The position numbers and the translations under genes are program-made. A DNA stretch of 64,000 nucleotides from Pseudolysobacter sp964466115 (GTDB lineage: Bacteria; Pseudomonadota; Gammaproteobacteria; Xanthomonadales; Rhodanobacteraceae): assembly GCA_964466115.1 (NCBI GenBank), contig CAYXMH010000015.1, positions 1 to 64,000 on the forward strand, in the 5' to 3' direction. The notes beneath the pieces are model-generated. The model was not told the origin of the DNA and searched no databases. It was given only the letters and a program-made list of their open reading frames with translations. Shown here piece by piece: positions 54,401 to 61,953 of the stretch. Position 1 is the first letter of the stretch, and the number at the start of each line of letters is the position of its first letter.

Positions 54401-57400
54401 TGTCGTAATAACTGCACACCCCAGAGAAGTTCTGACCGCTGGGATTGGAATCAAAACTCTGTGTAACTTTGAGGATTGGACGACCGAGCAAATCGTTATA
54501 AGTCCATGAGCTCGGCGCGCCGGCAGTGACGGTCTGAACGCGGAAAGCGGTATCGCTGGGGCATGAGACCGCCGTGCATTGACGAAACGTCGTAGTGCTC
54601 GCCTTGCCGGTATTGTCCTCGCTAAAGTAAGGCCGCCCCAGACTTCCAAACAGCGCCGACTGGATCAGTCCATTCGCTGTGCTCTGCGTGGTGACATTGC
54701 CGAATTCATCGCGGGTGCTGGTGCTAACGGCAGTTTGTTCATTGAGGTGCCCTGCCCCGCCCACCGAGTAGAACGGTAAGCGACTGCCCGTGGTGTAACG
54801 ACCAATACTATCGAAACTGGTTTTCGCGTAGCGATGCACCAAGTTACCGGAATGACCGCTGCCGTTGAGAGGTTGCTGCGGAAAGCCGCTGGTGCTGGTG
54901 CATTGGCTATCGGTTAGGTCATTGCTGCACTGATACGCACCGGTGCGATTGCCGTAAGCATCCAGCGTGTACAGCGTGCGCAAGTCTTGATCGGCGGGCC
55001 CGCCACTCTGTAGCCGCTCGGACGTCAACAGCCCCGTGGTCGTGGCATAGGTGTAGTCGGTGGTACGTGCAATCGTTGCCTGGCTCGGCCGCAGGAATTG
55101 CACAACGCTGTGCGTCAATCGACCGAGAAACCAGCGCCCCGTGTCGTTGGTATACGTATTCGTTAGTAGCTTTTGCGCAACTATCGTATTGCTGCCGTCC
55201 AGCGTTTCGGTGCGGCTGTGGGTGAGATTGCCGTAGCCGTCTTCATAGCAAAAATAATTCGCGCTCTGCGCGGTGGCGACAAAGCTTCCGGGACCCGGGC
55301 CGCCGCCCAATTCCGCTTGCTCGTCAATCGAGTGGGAGATGTAACTGAAAATCGGCTGTGCGACCGCGGGCGGTGTAAACAAACCATCGGTAATACCCAA
55401 TGGCCGATCAATGTGCGTTGTGGATGTGCACGCGCTGTTATCGATCGCCACGCATCCTGCGCCATTGCAGACCGGTTGCTGACCGCCGTAACGCACGATT
55501 TGGCCACTTTGAAGTAAATCAGGCCACAGAGCCGCGCCAACCGGCGCAAAGCAGTTGTATCCCGCCACTTCGGGATTGGCGGCACAGGCGTCCAGTTCCG
55601 CCGTTCCGCGCGTCAGTGCGCCGTTGAAAACCAGCTGGAAACTCACCTCCGGCATGCCGATAAACGGGTACGCCTGGGTATAGCTGTTAACGGTTGCTAC
55701 GTATTGGCCAGTGCTGGCCTGATCGTTAGCGTCAAAACTCCAGGTTTCATAGAAGCCAAGAAAGCCCCGTCCGCCGGCCTGCATTAGCGCGCCAGCGTAG
55801 CGGTACGCTACTGTGCTTTGTGCGCTGGGACTGCCGCGTATTGGTGCGCTGCTGCTGGCCTGACTCACCACGTACAGCGGTGCGAGCACGTCAAATACCG
55901 GCGAACCCCATCCGAAATTGTCGAGAGTTAGCGCCGGTAAGCCGTTCTCGGCACCGCGCTGATAAACACCTTTGTTGGTTAACGGCTGATACGTCAGCGT
56001 TGTGGTAGCACCGTGACCGTTACGGATACTGGTGATGACATCACGCGGGTGATAACGGCTGCCGCTGGGCGCGCGGCTCGCGTAAAGATTACTGCTGCTG
56101 CTCGCCACATTGATGCGTAGAAAATCCGATGTGCCGTCGGCATCAAAATCACCGATCAAATTAATCCATTGGTTTAGGTTACCTCCTGCCGTGAGTCCCC
56201 CGCCCGCCACCGCTGTCGGCGCAGTGAACGTGCCATCCGGTTGCAAACTCACCGAATTGAACGTACCGCTGGCCGCTGTTGGAAAGACGAGTTCCGCGCG
56301 CCCGTCACCGTTGGTGTCCGCGAATTGCAGTTGCGCGCTGTTGGCAATGCCGGTGACCGCGATCGGAGACTTATATGTTGAGATCGGAGGGAGCGTACTC
56401 GGCTGACTGATCACACCGGTGTTGAGCCTAGCCCAATATGTGGTTGGCGTCGTCGAGTCCTGATAGACAATGTCGGTCAGGCCATCCGCATTCAGATCGG
56501 CTAGGTGCATGCCTGCACTGGTGTCCGGCAAAACGCCTCCCGATAAAGTCGTGAGGTCACTCCAGTATTGAGTCAACTTGAAGCGGGGAACGGTCGAACC
56601 ACTGGCCGGCGGTTCGGTGCCATCGGCGATAAATTGATACCAGTAATACTTCGTAGTCGCGAAATCCGGATGCGGATCAGCGGGAGTGCCTAAGATCGAA
56701 TTGAAGGTCGGTGGGCTCGAGGTTGACACTGTCGCTGGCGTCGTCGGCGCGGTATCGCAGATTCCGCCAGCACAAGGTTGCGAGACGTAAAACATCAAAT
56801 CGCCACGTCCATCGCCATTGATTTCGGTGCCGAGAATAAATGCCCCGATGCCGGTAAAGAAATTGAGATCGCAAGGCCCTCCAAGAGCGCTCGCGCAGCC
56901 ATCGCCTACAGTAAAGTTAAAGTCGATCGCATACGGTACAGAGAAGGCCAAGGCGCCGGACGGTTGTCGTTGGAGCAGCCGGACCATCACGCTCGCATTG
57001 CCAGTGCTGACACTCGGCGTCACCGGATAGATAAAATCGGGGATGCCATCACCGTTAAGATCCAGCGTGAGGCCCGGATGGGTTGACCCGCTGATAACCG
57101 GAATCGCAGGAGACAGGCTCGCCAATTGATCAGTGCCGCTAAATACTGCTGCACCAGGTGATGCGGGACGGCCGAGGCTGAGATACACGGACCAGCTTGA
57201 CGCACCGGCGATCATCAAATCGGCGCGGCCGTCGCCGTCGTAATCTACCAATCCCCAAGACAAATCGTCGTTCAACAAATTGCGCGGTGCGCAGCGCACC
57301 GCCTGCGTCGGTGTCACCAGGGTCATTTGGTTCGACACCGTGCGATCGAGGAAACTCACATAAATGCGGCTATTGCTGCCGCAAGTGGCATCGCCATTTT

Positions 57401-58712
57401 TGGCCCAAACGAGGTCCTGGCGACCGTCACCGTCTAGATCCGCAATTTTGTAACTAACTAAATTAGTGAAGTCGGGGCCGCTCTGAGTTTGTGCGGAATC
57501 CGGCGAAAAGCTGTTGACCGCATTCGACCAAGTGAACAAAGTGGGTGGGAAACACACACTTAAACTGCTATCGCGGCACTCTTGAATTTGTCTTAACTGC
57601 TGGGCATTGGAACCGGAAACGGAAGTGCCGTAGGTGAGCTGGTAATAACGCAATGTCGGACTGGCAGCGGTGGAATCCTGCACCGTGACATCGGTCAACT
57701 GTTGGCTTTGAAGGAACGCAACGCCAGCTTGATAGCCCAGACGCACCCGAGCGGTCGGCAGCGTGGTGTAATGGAACAACACGCTGGCATAAGGCGCTGA
57801 GACCGGACTCGTTGCATGCCCGGTGTAGTTGATTTGCGATAAAACAATCTCAACCGCGCCGGCGGCAAAAGGCAGCGTGCCAACGGCCGGCTGGTTGGTA
57901 TATAGATAGTCGATGTAATTCCCAACGGAATCCTGCACTCGACTCAAATTCCAGCTCACCGTGAACGACGTAAACGCAATGCTGGCGCCGGGAGCGGAGT
58001 TGGGTGAAATCGTGGTATCGCCGTAGAGGCTGGTCGTGCCGTCTTTGCGTTTTACGCTAAATGACGAGGCGTTTTGCGTGACCTGGGTAAACGGATCGTT
58101 TTCCGGCGCATACGTACTTGTGGGCGTGCCATAGCTTCCGCTGGTGAGCAGTAAACGTATTCCATCTAAGCAATATCGATCCGATGCCGTAAAATTGACC
58201 GGCGCTGGATTGCCATCGATGGGGGTGGTGCCGGACATGAAATCGCCGCTTTCGCGCGATTGCCTACATCTAGCGATCTGTGAAGCGCCTTCGATCGTGA
58301 AGCCAGGTCCCACTGGGCCGCCAGATAGACGGCTGTTGTAGGTAAGCGCCAGCTTCGGAACCACGCCGGCGACACCGGGAGATACTTGGATAGGAATGGA
58401 ATATGTTGCATTTCCGCCCTCGTCCACGCGGAATTGTGCCACCGTTGCGCCGACGCTGTCGGACGTTGGATCGAGGGCTGGCGCGGTCGTAATTCCCGGA
58501 GTCGCGGAAATTGTTGGCGGGGCGGTAGTTGCGCTCGCTAAAGTTGCAGGTGTTACAAAATCGGAGTTTGGGAGTGCAACGCTAGAGGATGATGACATGC
58601 CCGTAATTGCAACCAGGAGGCACGACACCAAGGCCGCCGACAGACCTGATCGGGTTATCGAACCAGAAACGCCGCGCAAAACCCGAGCCACACGACTTAC
58701 ACAAACCAACAT
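51405..58712 (-). CDS. Giant SpvB/FG-GAP/RHS polymorphic toxin with C-terminal Tae4-like amidase
   Basis: A 2435-residue secreted protein. An N-terminal signal region (about 18-38) is followed by a SpvB/TcB-type domain (GGPVGPGFTIEG). At least seven FG-GAP/VCBS repeats with DxDxDG-like loops follow (DLDGDGRQDL, DYDGDGRADL, DLNGDGIPDF). A long array of YD/RHS repeats and the RHS core come next (DHLGSTDVV, GRIYDPQIGKMLQADP). After a Gly/Ala-rich hydrophobic linker, the last 142 residues resemble Tae4 peptidoglycan amidases: NYPRND, NQCAIRLG (Cys2321) and FHIDIF (His2405, Asp2407). ATG 58712 has AGGGGA at 6 bases; ATG 58748 is an alternative. No T6SS genes are nearby, so the export route is unclear. 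Confidence 0.85.
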   Translation of the reverse strand: MLVCVSRVARVLRGVSGSITRSGLSAALVSCLLVAITGMSSSSSVALPNSDFVTPATLASATTAPPTISATPGITTAPALDPTSDSVGATVAQFRVDEGGNATYSIPIQVSPGVAGVVPKLALTYNSRLSGGPVGPGFTIEGASQIARCRQSRESGDFMSGTTPIDGNPAPVNFTASDRYCLDGIRLLLTSGSYGTPTSTYAPENDPFTQVTQNASSFSVKRKDGTTSLYGDTTISPNSAPGASIAFTSFTVSWNLSRVQDSVGNYIDYLYTNQPAVGTLPFAAGAVEIVLSQINYTGHATSPVSAPYASVLFHYTTLPTARVRLGYQAGVAFLQSQQLTDVTVQDSTAASPTLRYYQLTYGTSVSGSNAQQLRQIQECRDSSLSVCFPPTLFTWSNAVNSFSPDSAQTQSGPDFTNLVSYKIADLDGDGRQDLVWAKNGDATCGSNSRIYVSFLDRTVSNQMTLVTPTQAVRCAPRNLLNDDLSWGLVDYDGDGRADLMIAGASSWSVYLSLGRPASPGAAVFSGTDQLASLSPAIPVISGSTHPGLTLDLNGDGIPDFIYPVTPSVSTGNASVMVRLLQRQPSGALAFSVPYAIDFNFTVGDGCASALGGPCDLNFFTGIGAFILGTEINGDGRGDLMFYVSQPCAGGICDTAPTTPATVSTSSPPTFNSILGTPADPHPDFATTKYYWYQFIADGTEPPASGSTVPRFKLTQYWSDLTTLSGGVLPDTSAGMHLADLNADGLTDIVYQDSTTPTTYWARLNTGVISQPSTLPPISTYKSPIAVTGIANSAQLQFADTNGDGRAELVFPTAASGTFNSVSLQPDGTFTAPTAVAGGGLTAGGNLNQWINLIGDFDADGTSDFLRINVASSSSNLYASRAPSGSRYHPRDVITSIRNGHGATTTLTYQPLTNKGVYQRGAENGLPALTLDNFGWGSPVFDVLAPLYVVSQASSSAPIRGSPSAQSTVAYRYAGALMQAGGRGFLGFYETWSFDANDQASTGQYVATVNSYTQAYPFIGMPEVSFQLVFNGALTRGTAELDACAANPEVAGYNCFAPVGAALWPDLLQSGQIVRYGGQQPVCNGAGCVAIDNSACTSTTHIDRPLGITDGLFTPPAVAQPIFSYISHSIDEQAELGGGPGPGSFVATAQSANYFCYEDGYGNLTHSRTETLDGSNTIVAQKLLTNTYTNDTGRWFLGRLTHSVVQFLRPSQATIARTTDYTYATTTGLLTSERLQSGGPADQDLRTLYTLDAYGNRTGAYQCSNDLTDSQCTSTSGFPQQPLNGSGHSGNLVHRYAKTSFDSIGRYTTGSRLPFYSVGGAGHLNEQTAVSTSTRDEFGNVTTQSTANGLIQSALFGSLGRPYFSEDNTGKASTTTFRQCTAVSCPSDTAFRVQTVTAGAPSSWTYNDLLGRPILKVTQSFDSNPSGQNFSGVCSYYDSHNRPAYQSEPFFVPATVSGDGSPTLTSSNPCAAAASSTTPAYDVLGRVTRVNNPDGGSVLKSYVGLTTFTTNPRGFTWEETKNPLGEVVETRDPTVSGDPTVGLVVSKTFNAAGDVLTVGRDAGNGPIVNSVTYDALGRKTGQVDPDAGSITYRYNATGDVVSQTDGKGQIVQQDYDAMGRCWRRTAPGSDGNILTDIWTFDTAANGLGQIASESRSATTGATFSRAITYDGYGRLNQRNTAIAGSAYNEVTGYDGYGRVQSQQDASGYTLTTNYTTNGYLGSLIDSRVGTLYQVLGMTARGQVTQEQRGTSSTLVSTLTYTPSTGRLNTLCSGISCALQDLRYSFDLAGNLTQRERAISTSPTVEANTYDALNRLKQSQLTRIQGVFQGTPWVTEQLVYDQLGNLCTKNGTSYTYTGLAGCTGHGSFGSPHAVSAIGAVGYAYDPNGSQTSGTDGRTLAYNALNQLASANTASAQTSFQYTPDGDRFLRVDATGAGSDRIFCNNFETTGCPSSPGGVTTNYIGNVEILRYAGGTTETRRYLAGVAIDYVRSSGSNETRYVFADHLGSTDVVANASGGVIEAMSFDPHGNRRDPNTWHGSAPVPVSTTTGFTGHEQVDSLNFVHMNGRIYDPQIGKMLQADPLSDGSPQGLNRYSYVINNPLTLTDPTGYSWWRDVLGVAIVVFLPELLPTWLPGWAAVGISGFAAGAVQSGSFKGAVYGAFSAELFYGIDQGFGSAGWAHDGGTIGSTNLNAVGFSAKILAHGVAGGVMQSLEGGKFGNGFLSAGVGEAASPGIDRLDPQNPIGQSVSAQRVIAAAVVGGTTSVLAGNKFGNGALTGAFGRAFNEERAKMHFPPFNKLQANYPRNDDGSPAHPSADPYPNQCAIRLGADLIDSGVDMSSYPQVNVTTDGYPRGVGTLMDWMTRQYGAPTETTFDYFYNKVYPTQQGIFVQFSYNSVGTNVGWTSFHIDIFYQGQAGSGLYGTPPQPTAKIAYWTIK

Positions 58713-58878
58713 CTGAAATTCCCCTGCTACGTAATGCGTCCTGCCCATTAGCTCCTGATTATTCGTTTGCGCGACAGCAGTAAGTAAAAATCACTGCCTT
58801 GTTCTAAATAAGAAAACGCAAAGTATACCCTATAACTGCGATTTCAGCTTCTGATAAGTTACAGTTATCTGCTAATAA

Positions 58879-58915
58879 CTAAGAATATCTTAGTATCGTA
58901 ATAGCTCTAAAGCTA
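58879..58915. promoter_or_regulatory. Paired inverted repeats upstream of the XRE gene
   Basis: CTAAGA-ATA-TCTTAG (58879-58893) and TAGCT-CTAA-AGCTA (58902-58915) lie 36-72 bases before the XRE gene. They are plausible operators for autoregulation by that protein. Confidence 0.5.
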
Positions 58916-58924
58916 AGACTCTCT

Positions 58925-58949
58925 GAGTCCTCTTTATTACGGAGGACTC
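58925..58949 (+). promoter_or_regulatory. Stem-loop that hides the ribosome site of the XRE gene
   Basis: GAGTCCTC (58925-58932) pairs perfectly with GAGGACTC (58942-58949) across a 9-base loop. The right arm contains most of the GGAGG ribosome site and ends 1 base before the ATG, so folding of the mRNA would block translation. Confidence 0.6.
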
Positions 58950-58950
58950 G

Positions 58951-59268
58951 ATGCCAAAGGTGGTTACCCCCTTGCCAAAGCGCCTCAAAGCGGCGCGCTT
59001 AGCCGCCGGTTTATCGCAAAAAGCCCTTGGCATAGCGGCCGGTATTGATGAATTCGTCGCTAGCGCTCGCCTAAACCAGTATGAGCGCGGCATTCATGCG
59101 CCAGACTATGCGACAGTCCATCGCCTCGCACGTGTGCTCAAAGTGCCGACGGCCTATCTATACGCCAATGACGATGTCCATGCCGAGCTATTACTCGCGT
59201 TCCACGCGTTATCAGTTGCCGCTCGGCGCAAATTCTTAAGCTCGCTTCGCAGCCACCATAGCGGTTAG
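58951..59268 (+). CDS. XRE-family transcriptional regulator
   Basis: A 105-residue protein with an XRE/Cro-type HTH (LKAARLAAGLSQKALGIAAGIDE, then ARLNQYERGIHAPDYATVHRLARVLKVPTAYLY). The C-terminus is a short helical tail with LLLAFHALSVAARRKFL. It is divergent from the RHS toxin gene and could control it. The ribosome site is perfect (GGAGG) but lies in a stem-loop. Inverted repeats upstream suggest autoregulation. Confidence 0.88.
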   Translation: MPKVVTPLPKRLKAARLAAGLSQKALGIAAGIDEFVASARLNQYERGIHAPDYATVHRLARVLKVPTAYLYANDDVHAELLLAFHALSVAARRKFLSSLRSHHSG

Positions 59269-59327
59269 AAGCTACAGCGTTTGCACCTAGACACAGTCAA
59301 GCTGATCTGAATCATGTAGAGAATGTG

Positions 59328-59340
59328 CATACTCTAGTAT
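59328..59340. promoter_or_regulatory. Dyad CATACTCTAGTAT shared with the virB promoter
   Basis: This 13-mer is exactly repeated, in inverse orientation, at 12553-12565 ahead of virB2. The core ATACT-CT-AGTAT is an inverted repeat. Here TATACC and TATAT boxes follow. It lies about 120 bases before repeat copy 2. A common regulator is likely but not identified. Confidence 0.45.
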
Positions 59341-59463
59341 GAGATTATGCTATACCTATATTTTTCGGGTGTCAAATCTGGGCGCTTAGGGAACATAACT
59401 TCCCTACCCTACCGAGACTGATGGTACGAGGCTTTTTTGCCATCCTATCCATGCCTGAATAGG

Positions 59464-59696
59464 GCAGGTCTCCGCCCTGCCCTACTTGCCTACGTGCTCG
59501 GCTTCTCCGGTCAAGGGCCGCTAGGCCCCCGGGTCCTCACCTGCCCGTGTCGCTTCGCTCCCGCTCCAGCAGCTTGCGGGCCGCGCCAGGGCCGTCGCTG
59601 CGTCTTCAACGCTTCCCTTGACCGCGCCTCCCTCTACGGCGCTTGGCGCCCATTGGCCGCGATGTCACACATCACGGCCACTACGGCCGCAACTTC
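59464..59696 (+). repeat. 233-bp conserved upstream repeat, copy 2 (CUP-like)
   Basis: Ungapped direct repeat of 45530-45762 with three substitutions by eye. One of these falls in the 3-base loop between GATGT and ACATC, so that stem is kept. The repeat ends 19 bases before the ATG of the methyltransferase gene; sequence identity stops just before the ribosome site. A translated frame runs through both copies, but the conservation at the DNA level and the position argue for a regulatory element. Confidence 0.85.
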
Positions 59697-59715
59697 GACC
59701 CAAAGGAGAAATGTT

Positions 59716-60381
59716 ATGCAGATTGCTAACCGAATCGTTCAGGGTGATTGCACCGGCGTATTGAAAACAGTGCCCGACGAAAGCGCTGATTTCATACTAA
59801 CCGACCCGCCCTATTTCGTTGGATATAAAGATCGCAACGGACGCACTATCGCCAATGATACCAATCCAGAAAGTATTCTCGGGGCATTTTCCGACCTTTA
59901 CCGCATTTTGAAACCAGATAGTGTTTGTGTTTCATTCTATGGCTGGAATAGTGTGGATTCATTTTTCCACTTTTGGAAAGAGGCAGGTTTTAAGCCGATC
60001 GGACATATTGTCTGGCACAAAAACTATACTTCTCGTGCGGGATTTTTGAACGCTCAACACGAACAGGCTTATGTCCTTGCTAAAGGAAGGCCCAAAAAGC
60101 CTAAGCAACCTCTTGATGACGTGCGTGCATGGGAATATAGCGGCAATAGAGTGCATCCTACGGAAAAAGCTATCAGCGTCTTACAACCGCTCATTGAGGC
60201 CTTTTCCCGCCCTGGTGAACTCGTTCTTGATCCGTTTTCAGGCTCAGGCAGCACGCTCGTAGCCGCTGCACTCCTAAAACGGCACTACCTCGGGATTGAG
60301 TTGGAATCTCGCTACTGTGAACTCGCTAAAAAACGTCTGGCGGGAATCGAAAACTTCCTACAACAACGAAAAGTAGCGTAA
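59716..60381 (+). CDS. Orphan DNA methyltransferase (N6-adenine/N4-cytosine, beta class)
   Basis: A 221-residue methyltransferase of the PF01555 type. The catalytic DPPY (residues 30-33, ILTDPPYFVGY) precedes the AdoMet-binding LDPFSGSGST (172-180), the beta-class order. NRVHPTEK is also typical. No restriction endonuclease gene is adjacent, so it is an orphan. With its CUP-like upstream element it probably protects incoming plasmid DNA from host restriction. AAGGAG lies 7 bases before ATG 59716. The target sequence cannot be predicted. Confidence 0.9.
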   Translation: MQIANRIVQGDCTGVLKTVPDESADFILTDPPYFVGYKDRNGRTIANDTNPESILGAFSDLYRILKPDSVCVSFYGWNSVDSFFHFWKEAGFKPIGHIVWHKNYTSRAGFLNAQHEQAYVLAKGRPKKPKQPLDDVRAWEYSGNRVHPTEKAISVLQPLIEAFSRPGELVLDPFSGSGSTLVAAALLKRHYLGIELESRYCELAKKRLAGIENFLQQRKVA

Positions 60382-60395
60382 ACAAAAAATGCGAG

Positions 60396-60420
60396 CGTAG
60401 GTCCGATCAATGGACCTACG
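60396..60420 (+). terminator. Stem-loop after the methyltransferase gene
   Basis: CGTAGGTCC/GGACCTACG form a perfect 9-bp stem with a GATCAAT loop, 14 bases after the stop codon. It matches the stem-loop after the DUF6573 gene (46189-46217). Only two Ts follow, so strong intrinsic termination is doubtful. Confidence 0.55.
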
Positions 60421-60575
60421 TTCCATAGACACGTACGTATTTGTATAAATAACAATTATCGGGCAAACCACATTTCAGCGCCCTGCCCTGCCTCTTCTAA
60501 CCCACTCACTCAAATCCTCGGCCGTCTCCCAATACCCCATTAGATGGTTTATCGTTCGCGCTGGGAGGATTAACC

Positions 60576-60779
60576 ATGACACCGCAAGCCGCATACTTGT
60601 TAACTGAGCAGCTTGCTCGATTTGGGCACATGCTCACGGGAATGCGGAAGCTTGGGATTAGTTTACATGCCACACCGGAAGCCATCATCTCGATTCGCGA
60701 ATGTGGTCACCCTGACGCCCTATGGGTTGCGATGAATCTAATGGCAGAGGGTGACGATACGAATGCTGCCGATGTTTAA
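60576..60779 (+). CDS. Small hypothetical plasmid protein
   Basis: A 67-residue soluble protein (TPQAAYLLTEQLARFGHMLTGMRKLGISL, then TPEAIISIRECGHPDALWVAMNLMAEG), probably mostly helical. A strong GGGAGG ribosome site stands before the ATG. I do not recognise a family. It converges on the replication gene. Confidence 0.6.
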   Translation: MTPQAAYLLTEQLARFGHMLTGMRKLGISLHATPEAIISIRECGHPDALWVAMNLMAEGDDTNAADV

Positions 60780-60869
60780 TGTTCGTCACAGCCGAACCAT
60801 TCGCAGCGCCGCTATGCGGTGTAGATCAGCAGCTCGCGGGGCTTCCACCTACAGCTTGTCCTTGACTGC

Positions 60870-61796
60870 CTAATCACCTTCGTCCGGTAATTTCACCGGT
60901 GCCCGTGACACATCATCAGGATCAACACCATAGGCGCGCATTGTCTCTTTCCATTTGCGTTGCGAATCCTCGGCAGTTTCTTGCGGGTCTTTGACGACTT
61001 TGTAGCGCTCCTTCGGTACTTGTTGCAATGTTCGCGTAAATCGAAAGTCGAGAGCGGTTACGGAACGTCCCTGCTTCCTTTTATGGCAACTAACGCGAAT
61101 ATCGCTGTGCGCATTGATTTGATCGACTGCAACTTGAATTGCCCAGCGATCGAAGTCGCTAAAGCGTGGGTATGTCGTCACGCAATCGAGACACTGCCGT
61201 AATTTGTCCACGGTAAGACTGCGGTGACCAACCGAGATGTATTGGGCGAGCAGTTCGTAAAGACGAATCGCGAAAACGCTGGTTAGATTAGCGATCGCCG
61301 ACAGGCTATAGCTTGTGAAACGTTCACGTAACTGGCTCAGATAGGGCAAGATCTCCGGCGAAAAGTGGAGGGTCAATGCCCCCTTCCCTTTTGAATATTT
61401 GACAGCAGAAACCCAACGGATGGATGTGCGGGTTTCGTTCCCCGCGTCGTTAATTACCAGTTTGCGCTCAAACAACCGCTCGCCAACTTCCTTGAGCTCC
61501 TCATAGGCTTTAACACGCTGCAAACCGTAACGATTCTGAAAATCGGCTGCGTAGATCGAAAATGTACGTTGCTGATCAAGCGATGAGCGCGAGTCGATCT
61601 GCCCGACGCACATCAACATAACGCGCTGTTCCTGGAGTGTTAGCCGGTAGTTTGCTTCAATGATGGCATTGGACTTGGTGACTACGAGCTCAACTCGCGG
61701 GCCAGGAACATGGGCTGCGGCTATCAAGCTGCTCGACTTAACTGCCATTGAGCCTCTGGAGCTTTCGCGCGCTACTGCCTGTTTCGCCATATTCAT
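60870..61796 (-). CDS. repB: RepB/Rep_3-type plasmid replication initiator
   Basis: A 308-residue initiator. The N-terminal winged-helix domain begins at VVTKSNAIIEANYRLTLQEQRVMLMCVGQID, typical of Rep_3 proteins. SNLTS-like AIANLTSVFAIRLYELLAQY and LRQCLDCVTTYPRFSDFDRWAIQVAVDQIN mark the second winged helix. Such proteins bind iterons at the origin and melt the adjacent AT-rich DNA. The region at 61797-61953, with direct repeats and AT-rich stretches, is the likely promoter and possibly part of the origin. ATG 61796 or 61790 could be the start. Confidence 0.9.
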   Translation of the reverse strand: MNMAKQAVARESSRGSMAVKSSSLIAAAHVPGPRVELVVTKSNAIIEANYRLTLQEQRVMLMCVGQIDSRSSLDQQRTFSIYAADFQNRYGLQRVKAYEELKEVGERLFERKLVINDAGNETRTSIRWVSAVKYSKGKGALTLHFSPEILPYLSQLRERFTSYSLSAIANLTSVFAIRLYELLAQYISVGHRSLTVDKLRQCLDCVTTYPRFSDFDRWAIQVAVDQINAHSDIRVSCHKRKQGRSVTALDFRFTRTLQQVPKERYKVVKDPQETAEDSQRKWKETMRAYGVDPDDVSRAPVKLPDEGD

Positions 61797-61953
61797 AGCC
61801 CTCTTCGCTTGTCACCTTTAGCTCGTCTTATCGTTACTCCGAGACGAGACCCGATTGTCACCTTCTTCTCGTTCAATCTAACTGTATTAATGCTCAATAG
61901 CGTTGGCGCAATATTTAATAAATTACTTTATAATCAATAAATTACACCAATGT
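61797..61953. other. AT-rich region between parB and rep: candidate origin/promoter
   Basis: Two imperfect 18-bp direct repeats (TTGTCACCTT then CTCGT at positions 14-18; 61809-61826 and 61855-61872) lie 46 bases apart. Two exact AATAAATTAC repeats (61917-61926, 61936-61945) lie in a very AT-rich stretch. These fit iteron-like or partition-site elements plus an unwinding region. More repeats would be expected in a full iteron origin. Confidence 0.4.

Noticed and set aside
60396..60420. GTAGGTCC stem-loops as integron attC sites or REP/BIME elements
   Set aside because: Too short and lacking attC R/L box structure, no integrase in the window, and only two copies seen.
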